From NCBI GenBank assembly GCA_030648295.1, contig JAUSID010000097.1, positions 1 through 64,000 on the forward strand: DNA of 64,000 nucleotides. The letters run 5' to 3'. The notes under the pieces are model-generated. The model saw only the letters and a program-made list of their open reading frames with translations. It did no database searches and had not been told where the DNA came from. The position numbers and the translations under genes are program-made. The stretch is from Opitutaceae bacterium (GTDB lineage: Bacteria > Verrucomicrobiota > Verrucomicrobiia > Opitutales > Opitutaceae). Shown here in pieces: positions 16,601-25,500 of the stretch. How positions within the stretch are numbered: the stretch's first letter is position 1; the number at the start of each line of letters is the position of its first letter.

Positions 16601-17769
16601 TCCCGCGCACCGCGAATGGAAAAGTGAATCGGTCCGCCTTGCCGGACGCCGGCGCCGTCAACGCCGATCCGACGCGAACCCACCTCGCGCCGCGCGATCA
16701 ACTGGAAACCCAGCTCGTGGAAATCTGGGAGACGGTGCTGGGCACCAAGCCGATTGGCGTAAACGATCGTTTCTTCGATCTGGGCGGACACTCACTGCTC
16801 GCCGTCCGCCTGGCGTCGGTGATTGAAAAATCACTCGAATGCCGCCTGCCCGTCGCCGCGCTTTTTCAAGCTCCGTCGATCGCGGAGCTCGCAGCGGTGA
16901 TGCGCGCCCGCGGCCAGCCGGCGCCACTGGCGCTCGTGGCGCTGCAGCCGAAAGGTCACCGCCCGCCCCTCTTTCTTGCGCATGCGATGGGCGGAGGAAA
17001 TCTGTGGGGCTACGCCAACATCGCGCGCGAGCTCGGCGACGAGCAACCGGTTTACGCCTTCAAGCCGTGCGAACCGGAACAGCTCGCCGCCTTTCCGACG
17101 ATCGAAAGCATGGCGACGCACTATCTTGACGAGATGCGGCGCATCCAACCGCACGGCCCCTATCGCCTCGGCGGCTACTGTTTTGGCGGCAACATCGCTT
17201 ACGAAATGGCATGTCAACTCGAGGCAGCGGGAGAAACGGTGAGCGTGCTGGCCTTGCTGAACGCGTGGCCGGCGAATGGCGGCCACGATCGCATCACCTG
17301 GTCTCCGCGCACGGCCGTCAAGTTTACGGTCAACGTGGGCTACTGGACGATGCGGTGGTGGCAATGGCCGGTGAAAACGCGGCTCCGCTTCTTCAGTTGG
17401 AAAGCGCAAACGGCCAAAAAGAAAATCTCCCGCTGGCTCGGCGGCCGCAGGCCCCGCCGCGAGAGCGAGGTCGAACTCCTGGTCGATCTCTCGGATGTCT
17501 CGGCGGGCGAGCGGAAACTCTGGCAAGCCCACCTGCGGGCTTTGCGCGGGTATCATCCGCGGCCCTACGGCGGTAAAATCACGCTCCTGCGCACCACCGG
17601 CTATCCCTTTTACTCCTCGTTCGACTACGCTCACGGCTGGCGCGCGCTCGCGGGCGAACGGGTCGCGGTGCGATTGGTTCCGGGCATGCACGAAACGCTC
17701 ATGGTCGATCCGTTCGTGGCGTCGCTCGCGCGCGAGTTGAAGAGCGTACTTGGAGTTCAGTGCCAATGA
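13663..17769 (+). CDS. NRPS module C-A-T-TE, alanine-type code
   Basis: 1368 residues. Condensation domain about 45-480 with HHIASDL (H181, H182, D186; the usual Gly after Asp is Leu). Adenylation domain about 500-990 with YTSGSTGRPKG, YGPTE, YRTGD and NGKVNR. Reading the ten pocket positions by eye gives D-L-F-N-N-A-L-T-Y-K, which I recall as an alanine code. The carrier domain has LGGHSLL (Ser1044). Thioesterase about 1100-1368 with GGYCFGG, so Cys1173 replaces the usual Ser, and His1343 in GMHETL. A basic, Trp-rich insertion (about 1215-1265) sits in the lid. One module ending in a TE implies the chain is released here. The upstream partner supplying its donor is not adjacent; the gene follows the secreted oxidoreductase by only 3 bases. 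Confidence 0.93.
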   Translation: MKPPANELLERRSNLSEGKRDLLEKRLHGQTRPGAGGLLIAPREKNNRAPLSSAQQRMWFFSELQPGSAVYNIPFALRLKGELNIPALRAALDAIVLRHEILRIHFVAESGSPVQIVTAAGPVALPQTDLSGEPAVQREEILQRLLAEESRRPFDLGRDLIVRATLVRLEEDEHVLTLVIHHIASDLWAWGILLSEFGALYAGFAAGKPAALPALAIQYADYAAWERSWLGSPAIARQLAYWKQKLAGASTLLDLPTDHPRPAAMSFRGALARHSLPPAVVEALKQLSRREDATLFMTLLAAFKVLLFRLTQQPDVIVGVPTAGRTQPQTEGLIGLFVNTLAVRNDLSGDPAFHVLLQDVKTATVEALSHQDLPFDKLIEELRPARTPGYLPLVQVMFTLQAAVNHGVHLPGLSVTPIEIDPGTARFDLTLVAEQKTDGLDLVLEYSTDLFEAATVRRMLGQFQTLLEGIVADSRQRISQLPILTAAERHQQLVEWNRTHVDFPRDSGLHQLFEAQAVLHPQREALVAGSRRLTYRELNERADQLACHLRKLGVERETRVAVFLTRDAEMVITLLAILKAGGAYVALDPAYPLERLAFILQDSCAAIVATQRSLVPALPPSSGKIVVVDELPASSRDVDSMSWVPTAAHDHDLAYVIYTSGSTGRPKGVAIEHRNAVAFVRWAETAFSARELAGVLAGTSICFDLSVFEIFVPLSVGGKIILAENPLALPGLPAGNEVRLINTVPSVMREVLRLGLPTSVETVNLAGEPLPADLVDQLYALTHIKVVYDLYGPTETTTYSTFTRRERRARPSIGRPIANTELYVLDRHLEPVPIGVTGELFIGGRGVARGYLDRPALTAERFIAHPFSAQPDARLYRTGDLCRYRPDGNVDYLGRSDDQIKIRGFRIEPAEIESALRAHLGIVDAVVVVSERGTGERRLLAYVVSKPVVERECDVDFRAFLRRTLPEPMIPSAFIPVDAIPRTANGKVNRSALPDAGAVNADPTRTHLAPRDQLETQLVEIWETVLGTKPIGVNDRFFDLGGHSLLAVRLASVIEKSLECRLPVAALFQAPSIAELAAVMRARGQPAPLALVALQPKGHRPPLFLAHAMGGGNLWGYANIARELGDEQPVYAFKPCEPEQLAAFPTIESMATHYLDEMRRIQPHGPYRLGGYCFGGNIAYEMACQLEAAGETVSVLALLNAWPANGGHDRITWSPRTAVKFTVNVGYWTMRWWQWPVKTRLRFFSWKAQTAKKKISRWLGGRRPRRESEVELLVDLSDVSAGERKLWQAHLRALRGYHPRPYGGKITLLRTTGYPFYSSFDYAHGWRALAGERVAVRLVPGMHETLMVDPFVASLARELKSVLGVQCQ

Positions 17770-17911
17770 GTTCTTAGCCCGCATTTTTCACCCTCTTCGT
17801 GCCCTTCAATGTCCTGTTGCCCTCGATCATAATTTCGCCCTTCACTGCCCTCGAGTTCATGCGGCTAAGAGCATTCTGCTGACCAGCAGAACGACGATCT
17901 CAAGACCCAGG

Positions 17912-18320
17912 CATTTTACAGGAGATCGCAGAGGCAGCAGAGGCGTCTGCCCGGGCTTGCTCTGCTCCCTCTGCTTCCTCCTGTAAAATGGTTTGGTTGC
18001 GGCGGCTGCGGTGTGCAGATATCGATTCGGATCGTTCCTATTTGCGACGATTTCCAAACCACAGAATACTAACCGCAGATTGCGCAGATACCGCGGATAA
18101 AGGCAGGAGATACTCCGACTATCCGCGCCATCTGCGTTATCTGCGGTTAAATGTCTTGGCTGAACCTTCGGTTGCGGCCATTGGCCGCGGTGTGCTGCTA
18201 TTGATCCGGATTGTGCGCGTTTGCGACGATTTCAAACCCCAGAGTTTTTACAGGAGCAAACGGAGGAAACAGAGGCGGCACGTCCTGTACTCTCCGTTGC
18301 CTCCGTTACCTCCTGTTGAA
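17912..18320. repeat. Array of three palindromic elements with homologous spacers
   Basis: Palindrome 1 (17912-17990) has perfect outer arms CATTTTACAGGAG and CTCCTGTAAAATG. Palindrome 2 (18070-18150) has TAACCGCAGAT and ATCTGCGGTTA. Palindrome 3 (18244-18320) has TTTACAGGAG and CTCCTGTTGAA. The spacers share words: TTGCGGC, GCGGTGTGC, GCGACGATTTC and AAACC. The unit length is about 160-175 bases. This fills most of the 680-base gap between the NRPS and the next secreted protein; no gene is visible there. Confidence 0.75.
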
Positions 18321-18451
18321 TTGTCTTGTTGCGGTTGCCGCGGTGGGAAATCTCCCGGTTAGCAGGACCTCGGGCCGCAGGTAGGGACAGACCCCACGTT
18401 GACCGGCGATGGGAGAGGAACCGCGGGGAGGCGACGCGCCTCGATACTCCC

Positions 18452-20182
18452 ATGGTCCCACTCCCCCAGGTTCAGCCGCGTTCCGTTTCCTTGCGCTCAC
18501 CCGCATGGCGCGCGGTCGCGATGGCTTTGATCGCATTGCTACCCCGATTTGCGGCCAACGCCGCCGACATATTCTCGGAGGAGCCGAGCCCCTATAATGC
18601 CGCGGTGGGGGCGACGTTTGGCGTGCCGGATGCCGTGCGGTTTAGCGTGACTGGGTTCAGTTCGCCGACGGCTTCGTGGCGGTGGACCGGGACGCTGCCG
18701 CCCGGACTGAGCTTCGGCGGCCGGACCACCGCGGGCGATTTCAACGCAACCGCCTGGCCGTCCATCGTCGGCACGCCCACCACGCCAGGCACATATAATA
18801 TCACGATCCGGGCATCGCAGGGAGCGGACCAGGCGGGCCCCTTCACGCCGGTCATCAACTATCAGATCTACGTCTCTCCGGATTACTATCCCCCGTTGTT
18901 CGAGACCAGCCCGTCGAGCCTCACCACCACCGCAGGGACGTCGATTACGATGAACGCTCCCGCGTATTTCGCCAAAACCTACCAGTGGAAATTCAACGGG
19001 GTCGATATTCCCGGCGCGACGGGCGCATCATTGACCCTCACCGCCAGCGCGGCCAACGCGGGCTTTTACTCTCAGTCCGCCTTCGGCGATGGCGGCAGCG
19101 CCTTTAGTCCGTCCGCCAGCCTCACCGTGCTCACGATTCCCCCCGCGAGCGTCGACCTTGCTTTGGGCGCGAAGCTCACGTTGACAGTGGGCGTCGCCAA
19201 CGCGGGCGGATCGACGTACCAATGGAGCCGCAACGGCGGCGCGATCTCAGGTGCAACCAGCAGCACCTACGTGGTGCTGGCAGTGACGGTGGCCGATGCA
19301 GGCTCCTATACGGTCGCGGTTTCGAACTACGCACACGTGGCGATCAGCGCCGCTGCGGTGGTCACCGTGGGAGGTTCGGTCCCCATCGTTCCGGTGGCGG
19401 ATAGTTGGCTCTCCAACATGTCTGTCCGGACGAACCTCGGCGTCGGCCAGACATTGATCGTGGGATTCGTCACGGCCGGGGCAAAAAATATCATGGCCCG
19501 GGCCGTGGGCCCCGGGTTGAGCACCGCGTTTCCGGCATCCTTCACGGCGTCGCAGGTTCTGCCTGATCCGCGCCTCCGCGTTTTCAGCGGGTCCACCGTG
19601 ATGGCCACCAACGAAGATTGGGACGCCAGTCTCGCGGCCGGGTTCTCGCAACTGGGCGCGTTTCCGCTCACGACCGGCAGTCGCGACGCGGGCATGCTCC
19701 AGTCGATCAACGGGGCGCAGACGCTTCACATCACCGGAACCGGTTCGGGGATCGTTCTCTTCGAGGGCTACGATGCGGACAGCCCGAGTTCGAACCGGCT
19801 CAAGAATTTGTCGGCGCGAAATCGGGTGGGCACCGGCGCGGATATCCTGATCAGCGGGTTTGTCATCGGAGGGTCCGGCAACGTGACGCTGCTCATCCGT
19901 GGCGTCGGGCCAACGTTGTTCGACAGTTTCGGCATCGCCGATCGGTTGATTGATCCGAAGCTGGAAATCTATGACAGCACCGGGAAGAAGATCGCCGAGA
20001 ACGACGACTGGAGCCCGGCGCTGGTGAGTGTCTTTGCCCAAGTCGGCGCGGTCGGTCTCACCAGCGGCAGCAAGGACGCCGCCCTGCAGATCACCCTGCC
20101 TCCGGGCGCATACACGGCGCAAGTCTCAGGCATGAGCGGCGGTACGGGAGAGGCGCTGGTCGAGGTTTACGAGGTCAAATAG
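18452..20182 (+). CDS. Secreted Ig-like protein with paired C-terminal repeats
   Basis: 576 residues from the ATG that gives a signal peptide (AWRAVAMALIALLPRFAANA). A putative-Ig domain (about 30-150, GTLPPGLSFGG, VGTPTTPGTYNITI) and two Ig-like domains (YQWKFNGVDIPGATG, YQWSRNGGAISGATS) are followed by two copies of the repeat module also present at the C-termini of the 7527 and 10291 products (NMSVRTNLGVGQTLIVGFV, NLSARNRVGTGADILISGFV), ending LVEVYEVK. There is no catalytic domain. It is probably a surface or extracellular adhesion or scaffold protein. The 3' end overlaps the convergent acyl-CoA dehydrogenase gene by 57 bases. Confidence 0.78.
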   Translation: MVPLPQVQPRSVSLRSPAWRAVAMALIALLPRFAANAADIFSEEPSPYNAAVGATFGVPDAVRFSVTGFSSPTASWRWTGTLPPGLSFGGRTTAGDFNATAWPSIVGTPTTPGTYNITIRASQGADQAGPFTPVINYQIYVSPDYYPPLFETSPSSLTTTAGTSITMNAPAYFAKTYQWKFNGVDIPGATGASLTLTASAANAGFYSQSAFGDGGSAFSPSASLTVLTIPPASVDLALGAKLTLTVGVANAGGSTYQWSRNGGAISGATSSTYVVLAVTVADAGSYTVAVSNYAHVAISAAAVVTVGGSVPIVPVADSWLSNMSVRTNLGVGQTLIVGFVTAGAKNIMARAVGPGLSTAFPASFTASQVLPDPRLRVFSGSTVMATNEDWDASLAAGFSQLGAFPLTTGSRDAGMLQSINGAQTLHITGTGSGIVLFEGYDADSPSSNRLKNLSARNRVGTGADILISGFVIGGSGNVTLLIRGVGPTLFDSFGIADRLIDPKLEIYDSTGKKIAENDDWSPALVSVFAQVGAVGLTSGSKDAALQITLPPGAYTAQVSGMSGGTGEALVEVYEVK

Positions 20183-21382
20183 CCTTCGATCTCCAATCCG
20201 TTGACACAGGCTGCCGTGCGAAATGTCTGGTCGCGACCGGCCCGCGGCCTCCTCCACGAAGCCTCGCCCCAAAATGTGTTCATGCACCTGCGTCGTGCCT
20301 TCGATCATTTCCATGATTTTGCTCGCGCGGAAAAAACGCGCGACCGGCGACGACTCGTGACAACCCGCGGCGCCGTGGATCTGGATCGCATCGGCCGCCG
20401 CGCGCACCGCCGCGCGCGACGAAAAATATTTCGCCATCAAGGCCTGGGTGTAACTCTCGGGCCGATGCTCGTCCTTCGCGCGGCAGGCGCTCCAGCAGAG
20501 AAGCTTTGTCGCCTCGAGATCGACGCCCATCCGGGCAATCATGGATTGAATCATCCCGAGATCGCCGATGCGTTGCGCGCCGGCGCTGCGCGTGGCGGCG
20601 TAGGTGGTGCTTTCTTCAAAACAGCCGCGCAACAGGCCGAGTGCAGAACACGCGGTGCTGATCCGGCCGAAGTGCATTGCGACGGGCACCACGTGCGAAA
20701 AGGCGAAGCCGGGTTTGCCGACCATGTTCGCCCCCGGCACGGGCACGTCGTGAAACCGCAGCCCGGCCATGCCCGCGGCACGAAATCCCAGCATATTCCT
20801 AATCGGCTCGACTTCGAGTCCGACACTTTCCCGCGGCACCAGACAGGCGACGGGCTTTTCGTCCACCTTGCCGAAGATCAAGAAAACATCCGCGGCCTGC
20901 CCACCGCTGATCCATTTCTTTTCTCCGTTCAAGATTAACTCGTCGCCCCGACCGGAGCGCGTGAAGCGCGTGGTCATGGCATTGAGATCGCTTCCGCCGG
21001 CGGGTTCCGTCAGCGCGATGGCGCCAATTTTTTCCCCTCGGGAGAGCGGAGGCAGCCACTCGCGTCGTTGAGCGGCCGTGCCCCATTTCAAGAGCGCCAT
21101 GCTGATCATCGCGTGAACCGTGACGAAGCCCGTGTAGGCGGAGTCGTGGCGGCCCAGCGCTTCGTTCAGCAGGCCGAAGGTCACCGTGTCCCAATCCTGC
21201 CCACCGTACTCCGTTGGCAGCGTCGCGCCCAAATACCCGGCCCGACCCAGGTCTAGGATCGCGGAGCGTGGAATCTCCTGCGCCGAATCCCACTCGGCCA
21301 CATGCGGCGCGACGTGCGTCGCCGCGAATGCCTGGAATTCCTCGCTCCGCCGCTGCTGTTCGGTGGTTAAGTACAGCTTCAT
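20126..21382 (-). CDS. Acyl-CoA dehydrogenase, FkbI-like
   Basis: 418 residues with the acyl-CoA dehydrogenase layout: LPTEYGGQDWDTV, ALTEPAGGSDLNAM, KKWISGGQAADV, and IQIHGAAGCHESSPVARFFRASKIMEMIEGTTQVHEHILGRG. The family normally ends near HILGRG; about 45 extra residues run on into the end of the convergent gene, so the true end may be earlier or frameshifted. It is last in the six-gene operon, 18 bases after the ACP. In methoxymalonyl-ACP pathways (FK520, ansamitocin) FkbI-type enzymes oxidise the glyceryl-derived carrier-bound substrate, and the adjacent FkbJ, FkbK, FkbH and FkbM homologues support that role over general fatty-acid oxidation. Confidence 0.88.
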   Translation of the reverse strand: MKLYLTTEQQRRSEEFQAFAATHVAPHVAEWDSAQEIPRSAILDLGRAGYLGATLPTEYGGQDWDTVTFGLLNEALGRHDSAYTGFVTVHAMISMALLKWGTAAQRREWLPPLSRGEKIGAIALTEPAGGSDLNAMTTRFTRSGRGDELILNGEKKWISGGQAADVFLIFGKVDEKPVACLVPRESVGLEVEPIRNMLGFRAAGMAGLRFHDVPVPGANMVGKPGFAFSHVVPVAMHFGRISTACSALGLLRGCFEESTTYAATRSAGAQRIGDLGMIQSMIARMGVDLEATKLLCWSACRAKDEHRPESYTQALMAKYFSSRAAVRAAADAIQIHGAAGCHESSPVARFFRASKIMEMIEGTTQVHEHILGRGFVEEAAGRSRPDISHGSLCQRIGDRRLFDLVNLDQRLSRTAAHA

Positions 21383-21400
21383 ATTCAGTTCCGGGCGCCG

Positions 21401-21664
21401 TCAGGAGGCGCGCGTCTCCAGTTTTCTCGCGACGAACGCCGCCGTGGCGTCGATCGATTTGAAATTCTCGATGTCGAGATCGTCCGTGCCCACCTCGATC
21501 TCGAACGTGCGCTCGATGAAAGTCATCAACTGCACCGCGAAAAGCGAGTTGACGATGCCCGCTTCAAAGAGGTTCTCCTCATCCCCCAGCGCGTCAATGT
21601 TGACGGACGCGGCGATGAAGCTCCTGACGATTTCCTTCACCTGGCTTGGATCATTCGTGCTCAT
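21401..21664 (-). CDS. Discrete acyl carrier protein, FkbJ-like
   Basis: 87 residues. The phosphopantetheine site reads GIVNSLFAVQL, with N-S-L in place of the usual D-S-L. This N-S-L-F-A form is what I recall for methoxymalonyl-pathway carriers such as FkbJ and Asm14. Helix II is followed by FIERTFEIEV. The start codon overlaps the stop of the upstream dehydrogenase (ATGA), indicating translational coupling. It likely carries the glycerate-derived unit through oxidation and methylation to methoxymalonyl-ACP. The local PPTase at 33166 could activate it. Confidence 0.88.
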   Translation of the reverse strand: MSTNDPSQVKEIVRSFIAASVNIDALGDEENLFEAGIVNSLFAVQLMTFIERTFEIEVGTDDLDIENFKSIDATAAFVARKLETRAS

Positions 21665-22551
21665 GAGCTTGGTTCCCGGCGGGGTTGGTTACTGGCGCCG
21701 GGATAGGCATGAAACCCACGCCCGCTTTTGATCCCGCATTCGCCGGCATCCACCATCTTCCGCAGGAGAGGGCAGCAGCGAAACTTGGGGTCTTGAAAGG
21801 AGTCGTAGAGCACATCGAGTGAGCGCACCACGGTGTCGAGCCCGATGAGGTCGGCGGTTTCGAGGGGCCCCATCTTGTGGCCGAAGCACTTTCTGAAAAT
21901 CGCGTCGATTTGCGCCGCGGTGGCAAGGCCATCCTGGAACACGAAGGCGGCCTCGTTCATGAAGACGTGGGAGATGCGATTGGAGACGAACCCAGGCAGG
22001 TCGCCCACCATGACAGCTTCCTTTTTCAGCTGGGCAAAAAGCTGGGTGACGTTCGCTATGGTCTCCGCGGAGGTGTGGTGACCACGAATGACCTCCACCG
22101 TCGGCATCAGGTGCACAGGGTTCATGAAGTGCATGCCGACCACCTTGTCCGGTCGGCGGGTGGCGCGGCCGAGCCGGGTGATCGAAATGCAGGACGTGTT
22201 GGCTCCAAAGCAGACGCCCGCCGGCGCGATTTCGTCGAGCTGGCGGTAGAGCGGTTGCTTTACCGCCCACTCCTCGAACACGTTCTCGACAATAAATTCG
22301 CACGCCCGGACATCCTCGAGGCGCGTCGTGAAGGTGATGAGCGCGAGGGCCTCGTCTCGCGTGAGCTTCCGGGCGCCTTTGGCGAACATCGGCGCAAAAC
22401 GCACGGCCTTCAGAATCTCGGCGCGGGCGCGGTCCAAAGCCGTCTCCGACAAATCGACCGCGATCACGCTGATGCCATGGAGCACCAGATCGGCCACCAC
22501 GCCCGACCCGATCGTGCCGATTCCGATGACCCCGACGGTGTTGAATTTCAT
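21661..22551 (-). CDS. 3-hydroxyacyl-CoA dehydrogenase family, FkbK-like
   Basis: 296 residues. The NAD-binding Rossmann motif is VGVIGIGTIGSGV near the N-terminus. HFMNPVHLMPTVEVI carries the catalytic His region, and GFVSNRISHVFMNEA with ETADLIGLD is in the C-terminal helical domain. The start was placed at MKFNTVGVIG; the frame is open upstream into the previous gene. The gap to the upstream fusion gene is 13 bases, with a purine-rich GAGAAAG that can serve as ribosome site. In the methoxymalonyl-ACP pathway FkbK oxidises the carrier-bound hydroxy-acyl intermediate. Gene order matches that role. Confidence 0.88.
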   Translation of the reverse strand: MKFNTVGVIGIGTIGSGVVADLVLHGISVIAVDLSETALDRARAEILKAVRFAPMFAKGARKLTRDEALALITFTTRLEDVRACEFIVENVFEEWAVKQPLYRQLDEIAPAGVCFGANTSCISITRLGRATRRPDKVVGMHFMNPVHLMPTVEVIRGHHTSAETIANVTQLFAQLKKEAVMVGDLPGFVSNRISHVFMNEAAFVFQDGLATAAQIDAIFRKCFGHKMGPLETADLIGLDTVVRSLDVLYDSFQDPKFRCCPLLRKMVDAGECGIKSGRGFHAYPGASNQPRREPSS

Positions 22552-22564
22552 GATAGATTCTTTC

Positions 22565-25500
22565 TCAGGCGACTTCCCGCGGCGCCCGCGAGGCCCCGGC
22601 AGGTTCTCCACGCCTTCCAAGACGCTGCTTCCTTCTCGTCCCGCGCGCCATCGCCTCATCGGCTGCAACGTCTTTCTTTTCGGTAGGCGCGAGTTTCTCG
22701 CTGAGCAGGCGCACCGTGGGGCATTCGAAGAAGCCGGCCACCGACAGCGGAAGCTGCAATTCCTTCCGCACCGCCGCCACGACTTGGACGGCGGCCAGGG
22801 ATGTGCCCCCTACTTCGATGAACTTGTCGTCGATGCCAACGTGCGGGTTGCCCAAAATCTTGCGCCAAAGACCGAGTAGTTTTCCGCTCAACGTATCGGA
22901 CAAATCGCGTCCCGCCATCATCGCCGTGAACCCCGCCGCCCGCAACCGATGCGCTTCAACCGCTCCCGCGATTTTGTGCGCGTCGTCCAGTTCACCGGCC
23001 GCGGGCTCGAACTTTTTTGAAAATCGCCGGCTGGCCGCAGACGAATCACGCCGCGGTGGCAGATTTGCCACGCCATTTTTGTTTTCCGCTGAACGCGTGC
23101 CATCGTCGCTCACTGCCGGGTGCCCGTAACGCACCTCAGCCATGTGGGTCGCCGTAAAGCGGAAAGTCATCTCCGCGTTCTCCGCGCTCGCGCACCGTGT
23201 TCCCAGCGACGCGAGGAAATCTTTCGCCGGCTGGTTTCTTTCCGTCGGACGAAAAACGAGTTCGATTCGAGATTTACCGTCGCTCAACGCGCGCCGGCCG
23301 AGCTCGGCGAGCACCTGATGTTCGACGCCCCGCCCCAGCACGCGGCAGCTCATCAGAACCGTGTCAACGCGATAGCAGTCTTCCGCCACCACATACAGCA
23401 GCGCGCCGACCAAGCCATAGTCGCCAAACCGATCCGACACGTGCACCGCGAGGCAGTGGTGGGTTTTGTTCTCGAGAAACCGCGCGAGCTCGCTTTCGGA
23501 GCGGCGAATCGTGCTGAAGTTAAACTGATTCGTGCGCTGCGTGAGCTGGGCGACGCGTTCGAGTTGGCGCGCCTCCGGAGTGAAAATCGCGACCTTCAGT
23601 TCGAGGCCCGCGATGAACGACTCCAGCGTGGGCGCCTGCGCCCGATATTTCTCCCGCTGACCGCTGTTCGCGAGCATCTGCGTGCGCGCACGATCCTCGG
23701 CCGTGAGCGTGAAGTGATCGAAAGCCCACACGTGATCGAGAAAGTGCGGGATGATCTCGGGAACCGTCGGCAGCGGCAACACGAGAACCTCGCGACAGTT
23801 CGCGCGAACTTCGGCGCATTCGGTCGGGTTGTCGTCGAGCAGAATAAAACTATCGAGGCCAACGTTCAGTTCCGCCGCCAGGGATCTCACGCTGTCGGAT
23901 TTGGGCGACCAATTGATTCGAGCCGCGGCCAGATGCCCGCGCTTCAGGGCCATGCCGGGATTCCCGGCGAAGACCGACCAGACATCGGCTTCCTGATTTT
24001 TGCTGCACAAGCAAAGAATCATGCCGGCCTCCATTTGGCGGACCATGAACTCCTGCAACGCGCGATGCGCCGGCGTCACGACGACGCCGAGCGGTCCGTC
24101 TTCGCCGCACGCGCCCTGCCAGAGCGTGTGATCGCAATCGAGCGCGATGACTTTGAACGGCCGCCGGCGCAGGGCGGCGAGCACCCGAAACAAACTCGTG
24201 CCAATCGCGGCGAATCCATCCGCCGTGTAGGGGATGTGGCCCAATTGCCGCGCGTCGCCCTGAAAAAAATCCAGGGCGGGATAACGGGCGAGCATCTCCT
24301 GCGAGCCCAGCGCGTGAACCCGCGGCAGTTCGCGCACGCGCCGCAACAGCTCGCCTTCGATCCGGGCGAAGGTCGGCCCGCGGTCGGTTCCGGAGGTGTT
24401 CGCCTCGCAGGGCACGACTGCGAGCAACGTCTGCGACGTCGTTTGGCGCGTAAAGGCCGAGAGCGCATCAACAAATTCATCCGCGGTGCGCTGAATCTCG
24501 CGGGCGAATTTCTCGGCCCCATTTTCCACGGCCCGATCGGCGGCGTCGGCGCGTTCCCGCATGGCATACACGTTGAACAGACCCGAACCCGTCAGTAGGT
24601 TTTCCTCGGCCACGGCGCAGTGGAATCCGTGCTGCACGAGAATTTCCTGCACCTGATCGAGCAAAGCGCGCGTTCGATCATGCACCTCGACCACGACCTG
24701 TTCGATCAGCGGCCAGTGACCGCCTTCGATTCCCCGGAGAATCTCCAGTTCGCATTTCTCGGCGTCGATTTTCAGCAGATCGACTCGTCGCACGTTGTTT
24801 TCGCGGATGATATCGGAAACCGATACTACCGGACACGAGACGATCCGGGAATCCAGTCGATCGGCGAGGAGCTCGTCGATCAATCCGGCCACGGGCTCCG
24901 CGTCTCCCTGCCATTGGTCCCGGGCAACATTCATCGCGACGGCGCGGATCGCCTCGCGGTCCTCCTGCTGATTCGCGTGAAAGGTGGAAAAGACGGACGA
25001 CTTTTCGTAGCACGTGAGGGACGCGTGGCCGCGACGCTCCGACACTCCGCAGTTGAACGGATGGAGACCGGGGCCGTAAGCCTCGCAATTGGCCTTCAAC
25101 GCGCGAAATGCCGCCGGACTTGGCTCGTAGGCGAGCACCGTGGCGCCGGGCGTTTCGCTGCGGACGAAGAGCGAGAAGAGTCCGATGTTCGCGCCAATAT
25201 CGATGACCGTCCCGGCCTCGGGCAGACGGATGCCATGGCGCAAGTAGCAGCGATCCTGAAAAATCTCGCGATAGACATATTCGGTTTCGTGCCGGTTGAG
25301 CTGTGCCACTTCGAGGCCGTTCGGCAGCGTGCAATGATCGAGATCGCGGAAGGAGACCGCGGCCTTCGCACTGTCCAGATGCATTGACGTGGACGGACGT
25401 TCTGCGGCCCAGTCCGCCAAATTCAAGAGAATCACATTGCAGCCGTCGCGATTGCGGCGGAATTCGCTGTCCGGATCGAGCAACTGCTGAAAAACCTGGC

